NCBI GenBank assembly: GCA_001643675.2
Contig: LSRY02000003.1
Coordinates: 248,001-312,000, forward strand
DNA: 64,000 nt
Direction: 5' to 3'
DNA from: Monocercomonoides exilis
Lineage: Eukaryota; Preaxostyla; Oxymonadida; Polymastigidae
Shown: positions 26,201-37,445 of the stretch, piece by piece
How the letters are laid out: each line of letters begins with the position of its first letter
How positions within the stretch are numbered: the stretch's first letter is position 1
The notes under the pieces: generated by a model
The model's input: the letters and a program-made list of their open reading frames with translations, nothing else
Database searches by the model: none
What the model was told of the DNA's origin: nothing
Position numbers and translations under genes: made by a program

Positions 26201-29004
26201 AGAATGAGAATGAAGAAGAAGAAAAGAAAAAAGAAGAAGAAGAAGAAGAAGAAGAGAAAGATGAAATAACCAACAAATCATCTGCTTCTTCTTCAAAGGA
26301 AATGACAACTTCTTCTTCTCTGTCTGATCAAAAAGAAGAAAAGAAAGAAGAAAAGGAAAAGGAAAAGGAAAAGGAAAAGGAAAAGGAAGAAACAGAAAAT
26401 GAAAAGAAGGAAAAAGAAAAAGAAGAAAAAGTTGAAAAAGAAGAGAAAGAAGAAAAAGAAGAAAAAGAATCCAAACCTCAAAATCCATCAAACATTGATA
26501 ACTTTGATAATTTCGATGATTTTGATGAATTTGACGATTTTGAGTCTGCTCCAATACAAAGCAATTCATCAGAACTTCCTCGTTTTCCTTCTTTTCCTGT
26601 TTCTGATGCAACACAAATTTCTTCAAAAGAACCACAAATTCAGTTGAAAGATAAAGAAACGAATGGAAATGAATCGTTTTTCTCTTCTGCTGCTTCAGAA
26701 AATGCATCATCTTCTGTTGTATCATCTGATTCTTCTTCTTCCACTTCTTCCTCTTCCTATTCCTCCTCCTCCTCCTCTTCTTCTTCTTCTTCTCAATCTT
26801 CTTCAGATGAAAAGAAAGTTGAAGAAGTTAATCTTCCTTCAAATGATATCGAATTTGACGACTTCGATGACTTTGAAGCTGCTCCTTCTATTGCTTCATC
26901 TTCTTCTTCCTCCTCTTCCTCCTCCTCATCATCTTCTTCTTCTTCCTCCTCCTCTTCTTCTGATTCCTTCTTTGCTTCAAATCCTTCTCTTTCTTTAGCT
27001 TCTTCCCCTGAAACACAATCAACACATCAACCTCTTTCATTTCCTTCTCCATTTGCTTTCCCTTCTTCCGCTTCTTCTTCTTCCACTTCTTCAATTTCTT
27101 CTTCCTCTTCTCCGTTTTCTTCTTCAACTGATTCAAATGCTCCTTCCTTCTTTTCTTCTCAGAAATCAATTGAAACATCTTCAAATGCTAATAAAAAGGA
27201 AAACAAAAAAGATTCACAGAAAGAAGAGAAAGAAGAAGAAGTCAAACAAAATTCTTCTTCTTCTTCCTTTTCTTCATTTGAAGAAAACTTTGTTCAATCA
27301 AAAACATCATCTTCAAATGAATCTTCATCAGAAAATGGAAATATTTCGTTCTTTTCATCTTCTCCTTCATCATCAGCATTAACATCTTCTGATTCTTATG
27401 CTTCTTCTTCTTCTGTCCAGCCATCTTTATCTGATGCTCCTTCATTTTTCACTTCTTCTTCTGACTCTTCGTCCTCCTTATCTTCTGCACCAAAAGAAGA
27501 TTTGCAACAAAAATCTAATGAACATACTCAAATTGATAACTTATCTTCATCTTCTGATTCAACCACATCTGATGCTTCATCTTCACTTTCCTCCTCTTCT
27601 TCTTCTTCTTCCTCTTCCTCCTCCCCCTCTTCTTCTCCTTCTTCCTCTTCTCCATCAGAGCCCGAACAATCCCCCGATTCAGCAGCGAATGAGCTGTTTA
27701 CTCTTCTTCTCTCCTCTCTCCAAACAGACAAGACTTCAAACAATTCATCTGAAGCAGATGAAATTCTTTCTTCTCTTTTCAACAAGTCTTCAAAGAATGA
27801 GAAGAAAACAGATGAAAAAGAAGAAAAAAGTGATGTTTTGAAGAATGTTGTGGAAGAGACAAAGGAAAAGAAAGAAAAAGAAGAAGAAGGAAAAGGAAAA
27901 GAAGAAGTTAATGTGCATTCAGATAGGAAAGAGGAAGAATTTATTTCTTCTTCTTCCTCATCTTCTTCATCTTCTCTTAGCGATTCGAAAAGCGATTCTG
28001 AAGCAAATGTTATGTCAGGCAAAAGCAATGAAATAGAGAATAGCATTATCTCTAACACATCATCATCAACTATTCCTTCTATTTCAACTTCTTCCTCCTC
28101 TTCCTCTTCCTCTTCCTCTTCATTTGATGCCAAAAACAATAATCTTTCAGACAATTTCGATGACTTTGATGATTTTGAGTCTGCTCCCATTCAACCTCAA
28201 CAAAGCATTCAGTTTGCGTTCTCATCTTCTCAATCTGCTCTTCTATCAAACACTTCTGCTTATCCTAACAATTCTTTAGCTGCCTCTTCTGCTTCTTTAG
28301 TTGCTCCTGTTTCTTCCTCTTCAATTTCATCTTCTTCTCTGCCATCTTCTTCTTCTTCACCTCCTCCTTTCTCACCTTCTTCTGCTATTTCATCATCATT
28401 ATCTGCTTCAGCATCGTCATCAACAACAACAGAATCTGATTCAACATCTCAAAAGACTCATTCAGAAATCGAATTTGATGACTTTGAATCAGCTGAAGTT
28501 CAAAGCTTCTCTTCAAATCAAAATATATCAACTGTAAATTCATCATCATCATCTTCTTCTTCTTCTTCTTCTTCTTCCACTTCTTCTCTTTCATTCTTTG
28601 GTCAATCCTCTCCTTCCTCCTCTCCTTCTTCTTCTCCTTCTTCCTCTTCCTCTTCTCTTCCTCTTCTTCCCAACTACAACTCTCAACAATCTTATCCTCT
28701 TTACAATCCAATGAGCAACAATGGAATTTCCTCTGCTTACTATCAAAATCCTCCTCCTCCTCCTCTTCCTCTTCCTCCTCATCCACAAACATATTCCATT
28801 CCTCCTTCAACGGTTGCTCATCTTCTGCCTCACCCTCAGATTTCTCATGCAAATCCATCAAATGCCTCTTCGTCTGCTTCTATTCAGAATAAGGAAACAT
28901 CAAAAATTGGAGAAAAAACGGAACAAAATGTGATGAATACAGCTAATCCTTCTTCCTCTTCCTCCTCTTCCTCCTCCTTCTCCTCCTCCTCCTCCTCCTC
29001 CTCC

Positions 29005-29049
<45 letters not shown>

Positions 29050-29950
29050 CATTCCCAACCAAATCCATCATCATCGCCAGCTTCTGTGTTTGATGACCAG
29101 CTTCTGGCTGATTTGGATGCAATAGCAGGGTCAGTTGTGTCAAATGCCTTCCACTTGAACGATGAAAACAAAGCAAAAGAAGAAAAGAAGAAGGAAGAGG
29201 AAAGATTGCAGAAGGAGAGAGAAGAGAAGGAGAGGAAGGAGAAAGAGGAAGAGGAGAAGAGGAAGAGGGAAGAGGAAGAGAAGAGGAAGAAAGAAGAAGA
29301 AGAGAAAAGAATATTTGAGGAGAAGCAGCAAAAAGCACGTGAAAGAAAGATTGCAGAAGAGCAGCAAGCAAACGATCCTGTGCTATCAAACCTTTTGGGT
29401 GAGTTTTCAATCAGCAAAAGTTCTTCAACAACAACAACAACATCTTCCTCCTCCTCCTCCTCCTCCTCCTCCTCCTCCTCCTCCTCCTCCTCCTCCTCCT
29501 CCTCCTCCTCCTCCTCCTCATCTCCATCATCATCTTCTTCCTTTTCTTCTTCCTCTTTTCCTTCAAACTATCCATACAGCTCTCCTCCTTCCTTCGGCCC
29601 TTCTCCTTATTGCAATCCAGCTTATCCTCCAAATTCCTATCAGCCTTCTTATCCTCCTTTCTACCCTCCTCCTCCTTATCTTCTTCCGCTTCACGGATTG
29701 CCTCCTTATCTGAATCAAAATTATTATGCGTCACCTCCTCCTTCTTCTGCTACTTCCTCTTCCTCTTCCTCTCCTTCTTCTTCTTCTTCTTCCACTTCTT
29801 CATTAAACACACCAAAGCAAGATCATCAGTTCGATTCACGCACTACAACTCCACCGCCGTCTGTCCCGTCACCTTCTGCTGCTTCCACACACTCCCTCCA
29901 TTCCACCTCATCTGCTGCTTCTCACATCTCTTCTGGAGCAACTTTATCTC

Positions 29951-29990
<40 letters not shown>

Positions 29991-30594
29991 TTCTTCTGTG
30001 TCTTCTTCTCAAATGCCTGTTCAATCACAACAGCAACAGCAACTACAACAGAATCAACATCAGTCATTCAGTCCGTCATCTTCTTCTTCTTCTCCTTCCT
30101 CCACCTCTTCCTCCTCTCATGCATTCTATCCTCCTCCTTCCTCCTCCTCTTCCTATCTTCCCTATCAGCCACCATATAGTTCCTATCCTTCTTATCCTTC
30201 TTATCCTCCTTCATTCGCCCCTTCTGCTACGCCAACGATGATGTACCCTCCTCCACAGGGCTATCAGATGCCTATGGCTCCTTCTGGTTATCCCATTCAA
30301 TACAATCCTGCTTCTTCTTCTTCTTCTTCTGTTTCTGCTCCTCCTCCTCCTTTTTCTATGCAGAATCCTTATCTGCAGTTTAATTATCAGTACAACACTC
30401 AACATACTCCATCTGAGATTGCGCGCCCTGATCAGTCAAGTCAATCTCATTTTGCGTCTTCTTCTTCCTCTTCTTCTTCTTCTTCCTCTGTCAATCTACT
30501 CTCTCATTCGCAAAACAGTCAAAGTGTATCTCAGCGTTCTAATTCAAGCAATGAAAATTCTTCACAAGAAATAGAATGGGGAGATTTCCAATAA
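17218..30594 (+). CDS. Giant DENN-domain (connecdenn-like) Rab-GEF with adaptor-motif tail
   Basis: Six exons (17218-17307, 17341-17447, 17484-17600, 17660-17807, 17888-18069, 18171-30594) join in phase through GT-AG introns, giving 4,355 aa ending TAA. Exons 1-5 and the start of exon 6 carry a tripartite DENN module: uDENN (NILNYCFPTLPEK), cDENN (PLALCFVTDL, then FYPDFEHCLSILATQL, then LSLLSPFRWPHT at ~243) and a dDENN-like strand (CVVRLDGPKKG at ~306). DENN domains are GDP-GTP exchange factors for Rab GTPases. The remaining ~4,000 residues alternate poly-Glu/Lys and poly-Ser blocks. At intervals they carry acidic WDDFEAAE motifs (from ~20066 to ~22390), FDDFDDFESAP motifs (~25390-28490) and a final IEWGDFQ, plus repeated PSFF motifs. 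In animal connecdenns, tail WxxF-acidic and FxDxF motifs bind the AP-2 ear. By analogy this may be an endocytic Rab-GEF scaffold. The acidic-motif blocks are clearly seen; the partner is inferred. Confidence 0.8.
26098..26198. repeat. (GAGAAA)n hexanucleotide repeat in DENN gene
   Basis: Near-perfect GAGAAA units encode alternating Glu-Lys. Shorter versions recur elsewhere in the exon, for example near 19645, 21180 and 24795. Confidence 0.9.
29446..29518. repeat. (TCC)n repeat encoding polyserine in DENN gene
   Basis: About 24 TCC triplets in a row. A similar TCC-then-TCA run lies at ~28976-29048. These are the purest of the many polyserine tracts; most others mix TCT, TCC and TCA. Confidence 0.9.
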
Positions 30595-31049
30595 TTTGTT
30601 TATTTGTTCCTTTTTTTAAAGAGAAATTGTTTGTTTTAAATATTGTTTTTTTATTGTTCTATTCTAAAAGCAAATATCACGAAGACTTCAATCTATCTTT
30701 TTTCATTAAAAATAATTCTTATTCGGAAAAAAATTTTAATTCAAATTTCGAATCAGCGATTTGTATTCGAAAATGTTATTTCAAAAACAAAATAAGAACT
30801 TTAATAAATAATTTTTAAAATATGGCAGAAGGAAACAATACACCACAACACAAATCCATCTTCATTGTTTTCTATATGTCAGTATTTGTTGTTTAAAGCA
30901 ATTTCGGTAACTGCCAACTTCGGATTTTGTGAAAAAAAAAAAAAATAAAAATAAAATAAAAAAAAAAAAAAAAAAAAAACAGAATTTATTATTGAACATC
31001 TTTATATTTTTTGGACAAAATGAAAAAGAAAAAAATAAATTTGTCATCA
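30595..31049. other. Intergenic spacer with A-tract
   Basis: AT-rich spacer between the convergent DENN gene and transposase remnant. An A-rich run lies at ~30931-30979. No gene is seen. Confidence 0.6.
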
Positions 31050-32347
31050 TTCATACTCGGATGCATCTGCTCCATTACCCGCTCCAAAAGAATCAGATTC
31101 ATCTTCAGTTTCTTCATCATTTTCATTTGAAACCGGTACGTCACTATCATCAGATTCTTCAGTTTCCTCTTTTTCTGTTTTATCCATTTCTTTTTCAACA
31201 TTTAAGGGCTTATAATCAAGTAATCTTTGAATAATAATTTCAAATTCAAGTGTTTCTGATCTTTTTCCAACAAATCTAGTCACAAAGTCATCAATATATT
31301 TTTCTTTTATCCCATTTTTCGGAAGAGATTTATGAAAACTTGACCAAGTGCTTTCAATCAAATTTGTGCAGATGCCACTTTCTGGATCCACAAAATTGTA
31401 TTTGTAACAAACAGTGTGATGATCATAACCTAAGGATGATAAAGAGCTGAAGGCTTTCCGCTCATCTGAGTAAAAAGAAGATCCAGGAATTGTGTTATCA
31501 ACGATAATTAATATTAATAATTCTTTTTTTCTGTTTTTCACTCTCATAATCAAACATTTTTCTTTCTTTACATCATGTTTTCTTTCAATCATTCCGAATA
31601 ACCATATCTGTTTCTTTCTTCTTTCTTTTCGAAACTTTCTATTTCGTAGAATTGCTTCATCTATTTGTTTAAATTTTTTTGAAAAGTTCCTTTTGTTGAA
31701 TTTTCAAATAAAGAAAATTTTTCATATTTCGATCAAATTTCTGTTCCTACTTACGAAGCTTTTCTTGAATGGATATAATAACATTGTTAAGGCTTTGTTT
31801 TCATAACAGAAAAATTTGGTGTGCGTGAACAGAAATTTGATCGAAAAATGAAATTTTTATTTTCTTTGAAAATTAAATAAAAGGAACTTTTCAAAAAAAT
31901 TTAGACATTTCAACAATAATTCCCGGGCCACCAAGCTTTTCGAAAGATGTTGAACCGTTATCATCCATGCATGTCTATTTCAATGGAATAAAAACCCCCA
32001 ATAGTTTGTCTTGATACATCAGTCAAAAAGCTGCACTGATATATTTCAAAGAAAATACAGATACACAAATATATAATCATTATTTTCTCTAAAGGAATTT
32101 TTGAATTTTTCAAAGGAGTTAATCCCAACAAAGAGCAGTATTTTCCACATTTGAAACACCCGTGATATCTGCAATTATCTCTAGCTTCTGTGGAAATTTT
32201 TTCTCTGCACTTGTGGAATCTGCTGTTCACTGCGAATGGCATATTCCTTATTATCCAATTCCCTGTCGCTTCATTGTCTTGGAACAGTTTTGTTTTTAGA
32301 AAAACATTTGATTTGCGATTTGGAAGGTGAGGCATCAATGTGATCAA
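31050..32347 (-). pseudogene. Broken ISXO2/IS1595-like (Merlin-type) transposase
   Basis: The N-terminal half (32347-31961) has the zinc-ribbon-like GCFKCGKYC and the following helix region typical of ISXO2-like proteins. The C-terminal half (about 31680-31050) has the DDE domain: QIDEAILRNRKF (first D, first E), YSDERKAF (second D) and CTNLIESTWSSFHKSL (final E), then an acidic tail. Between them the frame is lost. There are stops after SIEIDMHG and a frame change before KLGGPGIIVE, and a 232-bp foldback element sits at the junction just before the IDEA motif. Without these breaks it would be one protein of roughly 400 aa. It is inactive as it stands. Confidence 0.75.
31671..31902. mobile_element. 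232-bp foldback/MITE-like element
   Basis: Inverted arms 31671-31746 and 31827-31902 (76 bp, an estimated 85-90% complementary, perfect over the outer ~20 bp ending AAATTTTTTTGAAAAGTTCC) flank an 80-bp spacer with no ORF. It lies inside the transposase pseudogene, directly before the catalytic IDEA motif. I could not settle a target duplication because the flanks are A/T runs. Confidence 0.8.
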
Positions 32348-32933
32348 AATCGATTAATCAAAGAAAAATAATTTATTTTTTTATTATTCAATAAAGATTA
32401 TTCTCAAAAATCAGGAGGTTTGAAATGATAATTCTTTCTTGAAAATGAATAATAAGTAATAATGTTCTGGGAATTAAGGTTTTGAATTGTGGCGGATTGC
32501 TTCCCTCTACCGAGTTAAATCTGATGTGATTCATTTCTACATTTTTCATGAGTGAAAATAATTTTTCATGACATTTGTGCTATGGAATTCATAAAATGTG
32601 TTGTTTGTTTGTTTTTCATAGTTTTCGTGTAAAAGACAAAAAGTTTATATATTATAAATACCCAGAACAAAGCTAATAATTCCAAAAATAATCATATACA
32701 ATGTATTTGATTTTCCAATTTTTAGAAAAGATTTTTTTTTATTATATATTCCAAAAAATCACATTAGAGTCTTTAAAAACATGTTTTTGAATTTTGAGGC
32801 ATAATGTATTTATTCCGTGAAACAAAAATATTTTCATTTCATGATTTTGTTGTTTTTTGTGTCAAAATAAAACTATTAATTTCTATAATTATTCAATGAA
32901 AGGGTTATCATAATAATATTTTTCGATTTTACC
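32348..32933. other. Intergenic, nothing recognised
   Basis: AT-rich DNA between the transposase remnant and the zinc-finger gene. It includes the promoter region of the latter. No ORF or RNA gene is supported. Confidence 0.55.
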
Positions 32934-33828
32934 ATGCCACATAAATTTATGTGTGTTCATTTCGATATCTTCTTTTGTAAGTATTTTTTTAGGAGTAAAA
33001 ATCGAGCGAGAGAAGCTCAAAAAAGAAAGATGAAAGGAGCACAGCAAAAATCTCAAAATCAGGGAAAAAACGAAGGAAAGGTTTTGATATTTTGATTATT
33101 ATTTTCATAAACATGTAGAATGATCTCTATTTTCAATGGAACTGTTGTGTCATAATAGATTTGCTTTTATTGCAGGAAGCCTGGACATTCTTTTGCCAAA
33201 TGCAAACAACGAATCAGGGATCAAGCTGCACAAAAAAGTGAAATCGGAAAAAGTATATGCTTTAATTGCGGAGAAGCTGGGCATTCTATTTATGATTGTC
33301 CTCATCCAAAAAAAGATGGTTTGCCAAAAATTATTGTTTCTATAAGTTTTGGATAAATATGTTTTTAGGAGGTGCTTCGTTTGCAACATGCTTTATTTGC
33401 AAAAAAACTGGTCATTTGAGTAGGGATTGCCCAAATAATGATCATGGTATTTATATTCATGGAGGAGCATGCAAGTTTTGTGGAGAAGTTTGTTCATTTT
33501 GTTTTTTATTCTGAAATTCTTTATAAAATTGGTTAAGAAAACTCATTTGCTTGCAGATTGCCCTCACAGAACACTTCAAAAAGTTAAAGAGCAATCAAAA
33601 ACAAAAGTACCTGTTTATGCTGGAGTTTCACCTCCAAATGTTACAGAAAAATCGGATTTATCATCATCCTCAAAAGATAGCGGCATGAACGTTAGCGGAG
33701 ATGCTGAATTAAATTTGTTTACTGAAGTGGAAGGGGATGACGGAACAACAAAGCTGTTTGATGGAATTAAAATTAAAAGAAAAGGTCCAAAAGATACTAA
33801 TTCACGCAATACAAAACGTAGAAAATGA
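32934..33828 (+). CDS. ZCCHC9-like CCHC zinc-knuckle protein, spliced
   Basis: Exons 33159-33318, 33369-33487 and 33538-33828 are joined by GT-AG introns in matching phase. A first exon ends at 33080 and starts at the ATG at 32934, perhaps with one more small intron near 32950-32992. Four CX2CX4HX4C knuckles are visible once spliced: CFYCRKPGHSFAKC, CFNCGEAGHSIYDC, CFICKKTGHLSRDC, and a fourth formed across the last intron (CKFCGE joined to KTHLLADC). A basic N-terminal helix precedes them and a basic nuclear-type C-terminus (KRKGPKDTNSRNTKRRK) follows. The layout matches ZCCHC9/Air-type RNA-binding proteins of the nucleolus and RNA surveillance. The stop is TGA. Confidence 0.8.
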
Positions 33829-33964
33829 AATATTCCTGAAAATTACAAAAATAATTATTGCACTTCACTTCATACATGTTTATTTTTTATTTTTTTCACT
33901 TCAAAAATAAATATTGATAAATCAAATAATTTGATGTGTACCATAATAAGCAATTTGCAAAAGG

Positions 33965-35159
33965 ATGGTCGTTCTTTCATTTTGTTATTTCTTTGTTGTT
34001 ATCTTTGCATGTTCCGAAGTGGAAAGTAGCGCACATACATTTTATGCCCAATTTTCTTCTTTCATGGATAATGCAGGATGGCATTCTGTTGATGTTCCAA
34101 ATCCAAGAAAAAATCCATCGAAAGCAATTCCTGCTGATAAAATTGATGAATACTTAGCTGTTTACAATGCAACTGTATTGCCTGCTTCTTGGATTTGCAA
34201 TCCAGATGGATATATAAGTGCTAGAAATTACAAAGGCGCAAATGATGATATTGACTCTTTCAACAAAGAAACGACAAGTGAGCTCGGGATCGTAGTAATA
34301 AACGTGTGCACTTTTCACTATTGAAATACGTTAATTGTAAACATTTATATTAGAGCATTGATCCAAATGAAAATATCTCTGAATTTGCTCGTAAGGTGTT
34401 TAACAATTGGGAGATTGGAAGCTCAGTTTCAAACAATGGAATTCTTTTTGTATTAAGGTTATTTACCTTATTAATCTTTTTATGAAAAATAGTTAACAAT
34501 ATGTTATTTTTTCCCTGTATTTTAGCGTGAATGACAGATTGATGCAATTTCAGAATGGTGCAGGGGCAAAAGAAATGACTCAAACAGTTATGAGCAATAT
34601 ATTCGATAATGTGAAGCCACTTCTTAGAGATGCGAACTATGATAGAGTATGCATTTTGAGCCATTGAAAATGCATTGGAAATGAAACTCAATTTTAATAA
34701 TTGTTTTTTTTTTAATAACAGGCTGTTACAACTGTAATCGAGGGAGTGAAAAATGCTTTCAAACACCAATCTCCAAACAACAACAACACCAACGGGTTAA
34801 GCACCGTCGGAACAATTTCCATTGTAATTTCAGTCGTATTAGTTGTTGCCTTAGTGCTGTTTATCTTCCTTTGTTGCTGCTGCCCTTGCTGTGCTCCTAT
34901 TCTTGCGTGCTTTTCGTGCGGAAGCCGTTCGTCTGGCTACTATGATCGCCCTGGTTACTATGACCGTCCGGGTTACTACGACCGCCCAGGATACTACGGC
35001 CGTCCAGATCCATTTTACGACCATCCTCCTCACCATGGCTTCCACGAGCATCACAGACATCACGAAAGTTCCCCCGCTGCTCCACGGTCGACCACAACGT
35101 ACAACAGCTTTGGTGGATGCTCAACTGCAGGAGGATCAAGTGCAGGCTCCTCTTGGTAA
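33965..35159 (+). CDS. TPM-domain single-pass membrane protein
   Basis: Four exons (33965-34303, 34354-34457, 34526-34646, 34722-35159) splice in phase to 333 aa, ending TAA TAA. After a signal peptide (VVLSFCYFFVVIFACSEVES) comes a TPM_phosphatase-type domain (about residues 60-205): WICNPDGYIS, TTSELGIVVIN, FARKVFNNWEIGSS, NNGILFVLSVNDR. A TM segment follows (ISIVISVVLVVALVLFIFL), then a Cys cluster, four YYxRPG repeats, a His-rich stretch and a Gly/Ser-rich end (AGGSSAGSSW). TPM proteins of bacteria, plants and protists show the same order of TPM domain, TM and Gly/Ser-rich tail. Some act in photosystem repair or respiratory assembly, and here the biochemical role is unknown. A topology with the TPM domain outside or luminal and the tail inside is inferred. 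Confidence 0.8.
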
Positions 35160-35200
35160 TAATTGCATTAAATGCAGTGTTTTTGAGAATTACAGTTCTA

Positions 35201-35231
<31 letters not shown>

Positions 35232-36080
35232 TTTTTCACATTTTATTTTGTAGTTTTTCTAAAACTACAGTTTTTTGATTGACATTCTGTTAAACTTTGA
35301 TAAGTAATTTTCATGCATTTAAATGCATTGTAATGAATATTTTTATTTTTGACAATATGAGATTCTTTTGATGAACAGTATTGTGGGTTTTTTAATGATT
35401 TTCCAGTTGTTGACTCGGTTTGTATTTTGTACTTCGTTTCTTTGATTGTTTTATATTTTTTTTGTTTTCTATTGTTTGCGAATGTGTGGATATTCTCCAC
35501 GCTTGTATATTTCAGAGCTTTATTGCGCTGACTGCTTTTGTATAATTTATTGTAATCCGAGGTCACACCTTTTTTCCTGTAGTATCTTTTATTGAAATTT
35601 TATTGAATACAAAATATTTTACTACGGAAAAGTTATATTCCTTCTTTGTGAGTCAAATATTTTTAGTAAATTCATTGACTCATTACAATAAGCAAAATGC
35701 ATTTTCCATGCTAAATAATTCGAATAATCGTTTTGTAAGTGCATTTAGTTCGATAAATGTAATGACAATATGGAGAAAAAAATTATGAATTTGAACTGCT
35801 AACAGTTGTTTAACAAAATGAATATTTGAATGTTTCAGAATATGAAATGAATAGAAAATGTGATAAAGCTTTGAATAAATGATGAAATTATTAATTCCTT
35901 CTCAAAGACTCTTTCAAACAATAACTGAAATAGATAAATAAACAGGAAAATTCAATAATGCTCACTGATTTGAAATGGCTTCCTATTGTGTTTAAACAGA
36001 GATTCAATAATTGAACTCTGAAAAGGAATTCGTTTGATTTACTTCTTCTTCTTCTTCTCTTTATTTTTGACTTCCAACAA
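35160..36080. other. Intergenic between convergent genes
   Basis: A T-rich 3' flank of the TPM gene, then AT-rich DNA up to the FKBP stop codon. No supported gene. Confidence 0.6.
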
Positions 36081-37445
36081 TCAACACGCTTTTTCGTGTA
36101 TATCTCCAGTTGATTGAGAGGGATCTTCCGCTATTGCTTCTTTGCTTGACTCGCTTTTCTCTTTGTTTTCTTCTCTTTTTTCAGAGCTGATAGCATCTTC
36201 GTCTGTTTTCAATGCTTCTTCAGAAATATCTTTTGCTTTCTCCTTTCTGGCTCTTCTCAGCCTGCGGTGCTGCCTCCTTTCCTTCTTTTCGTTTTCAAAG
36301 CTGCTTTCCGCTGAATCGTCAGATTCCTCTCCTTTCTCTAATCTCGCTTTTCTCTTTTCTGCCCTTTCTTTTCTCCGCTGTTCTCTTTGCTTTTCTTTCT
36401 CCTCTTTCCTCTTCTTCCTTCTTTCCTCCTTCTCCTTTTTCTCCTCCATCGCCATCCTCTCAAACACCCCACCAAACATCTTTTTTTCCTTCTCATTTTG
36501 GATCCTAATAAGCGCGTTCGTGTATTCAATCTCTCTCAGAATCGACTTATCATCAGGCGCCAGCAACTTCGCTGCTTCGAAATCTGCTTTCGCTCCATCG
36601 AGATCGCAGCAGCCACGCTTAGCCATGCCTCTTCGAAAATGCGCCTTGGCACTGTTGCCATCAATCTTAACGGCATTGTTTGCTTCTCTAAGCGCCTTTT
36701 GAGGTAAAGGAGGAGAAACCTTCAAATAGCACAACGACATGTTTAGATGATACGCAAGTTTTAGTGGAAGAATCTGTTCCCTGATAGAATTTTTTGCCTT
36801 GAAGGCCGTCCACACATATGTCAATCCTAATTTATAGATTTCTGTTGCTTTGTCCCATTTTCCTTCTTTCACAAATTTTGCTCCTTCCTCTTTCAATTCT
36901 GTTGCTTTTGCAATTTGATCCAAAGTATGCTTTGGTTTTAAAATACAAGAAAGCAATTCTATTGTAAATATCAACGTTGAATCGCCAGGAATTTTTGGTG
37001 GTTTCCCTTCTTTTCCATACGCTAAGAGAGATGATACTTTGAATTCTGAAATTTCTCCAACTTTCATTGTTGCAACTCCAATGTCCCAACCTTTAATAAC
37101 ATCACCTTCACCGAGTCGAAATTTAAACGGAGAATTTATGTCCTGATTTTCATCAAACACTGTTCCATCTTCAAGTTTTCCCGTGAATAAAACCTTCAAG
37201 TTGGAATGTTTTTGGGGGGAAATACCTGTTCCCTCTTTGATAATGCGCTTCACAAGTTTTCCAGAAAGAAGGGGCAATATGTCATACGTTCCATCATCCA
37301 ACAAATGAGGTTCTGGATCCTTATACTCGTCATTTGATTCAGAAGATTCATCGTTTGTATCAAAAATTGTTGTCATAGTAGCAGTAGTTTCATCTGCATC
37401 GTAATCAGTTGCAGTTGACGGAGATTCATATTCATCCTCGCTCAT
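36081..37445 (-). CDS. FKBP-type prolyl isomerase with TPR domain
   Basis: A single-exon 454-aa protein ending TGA. An acidic N-terminus (1-60) leads into one FKBP domain (about 62-168: VLFTGKLEDGTVFDEN, FRLGEGDVIKGWDIGVATMK, LLAYGKEG, TLIFTIELLS). A three-repeat TPR block follows (about 180-320: AKFVKEGKWDKATEIYKLGL, LNMSLCYLK, AHFRRGMAKRGCCDLDGAKA), then a highly charged coiled-coil tail (about 330-454). FKBP plus TPR is the architecture of Hsp90-associated immunophilins (FKBP4/5/FKBP42 group). Only one PPIase domain is present, as in shorter protist members. It is divergently arranged with the RRM gene. Confidence 0.9.
   Translation of the reverse strand: MSEDEYESPSTATDYDADETTATMTTIFDTNDESSESNDEYKDPEPHLLDDGTYDILPLLSGKLVKRIIKEGTGISPQKHSNLKVLFTGKLEDGTVFDENQDINSPFKFRLGEGDVIKGWDIGVATMKVGEISEFKVSSLLAYGKEGKPPKIPGDSTLIFTIELLSCILKPKHTLDQIAKATELKEEGAKFVKEGKWDKATEIYKLGLTYVWTAFKAKNSIREQILPLKLAYHLNMSLCYLKVSPPLPQKALREANNAVKIDGNSAKAHFRRGMAKRGCCDLDGAKADFEAAKLLAPDDKSILREIEYTNALIRIQNEKEKKMFGGVFERMAMEEKKEKEERRKKRKEEKEKQREQRRKERAEKRKARLEKGEESDDSAESSFENEKKERRQHRRLRRARKEKAKDISEEALKTDEDAISSEKREENKEKSESSKEAIAEDPSQSTGDIHEKAC

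Noticed and set aside
19007-29713. Many long frames (Lys/Arg-, Leu- or Phe-rich) inside the DENN exon on both strands
   Set aside because: Purine/pyrimidine repeats keep other frames open by chance; only the frame joined to the DENN exons has conserved motifs.
32971-32986. A 16-bp GT...AG 'intron' in exon 1 of the zinc-finger gene
   Set aside because: The frame is open with or without it; a longer intron starting at ~32951 is as likely. Left unresolved.
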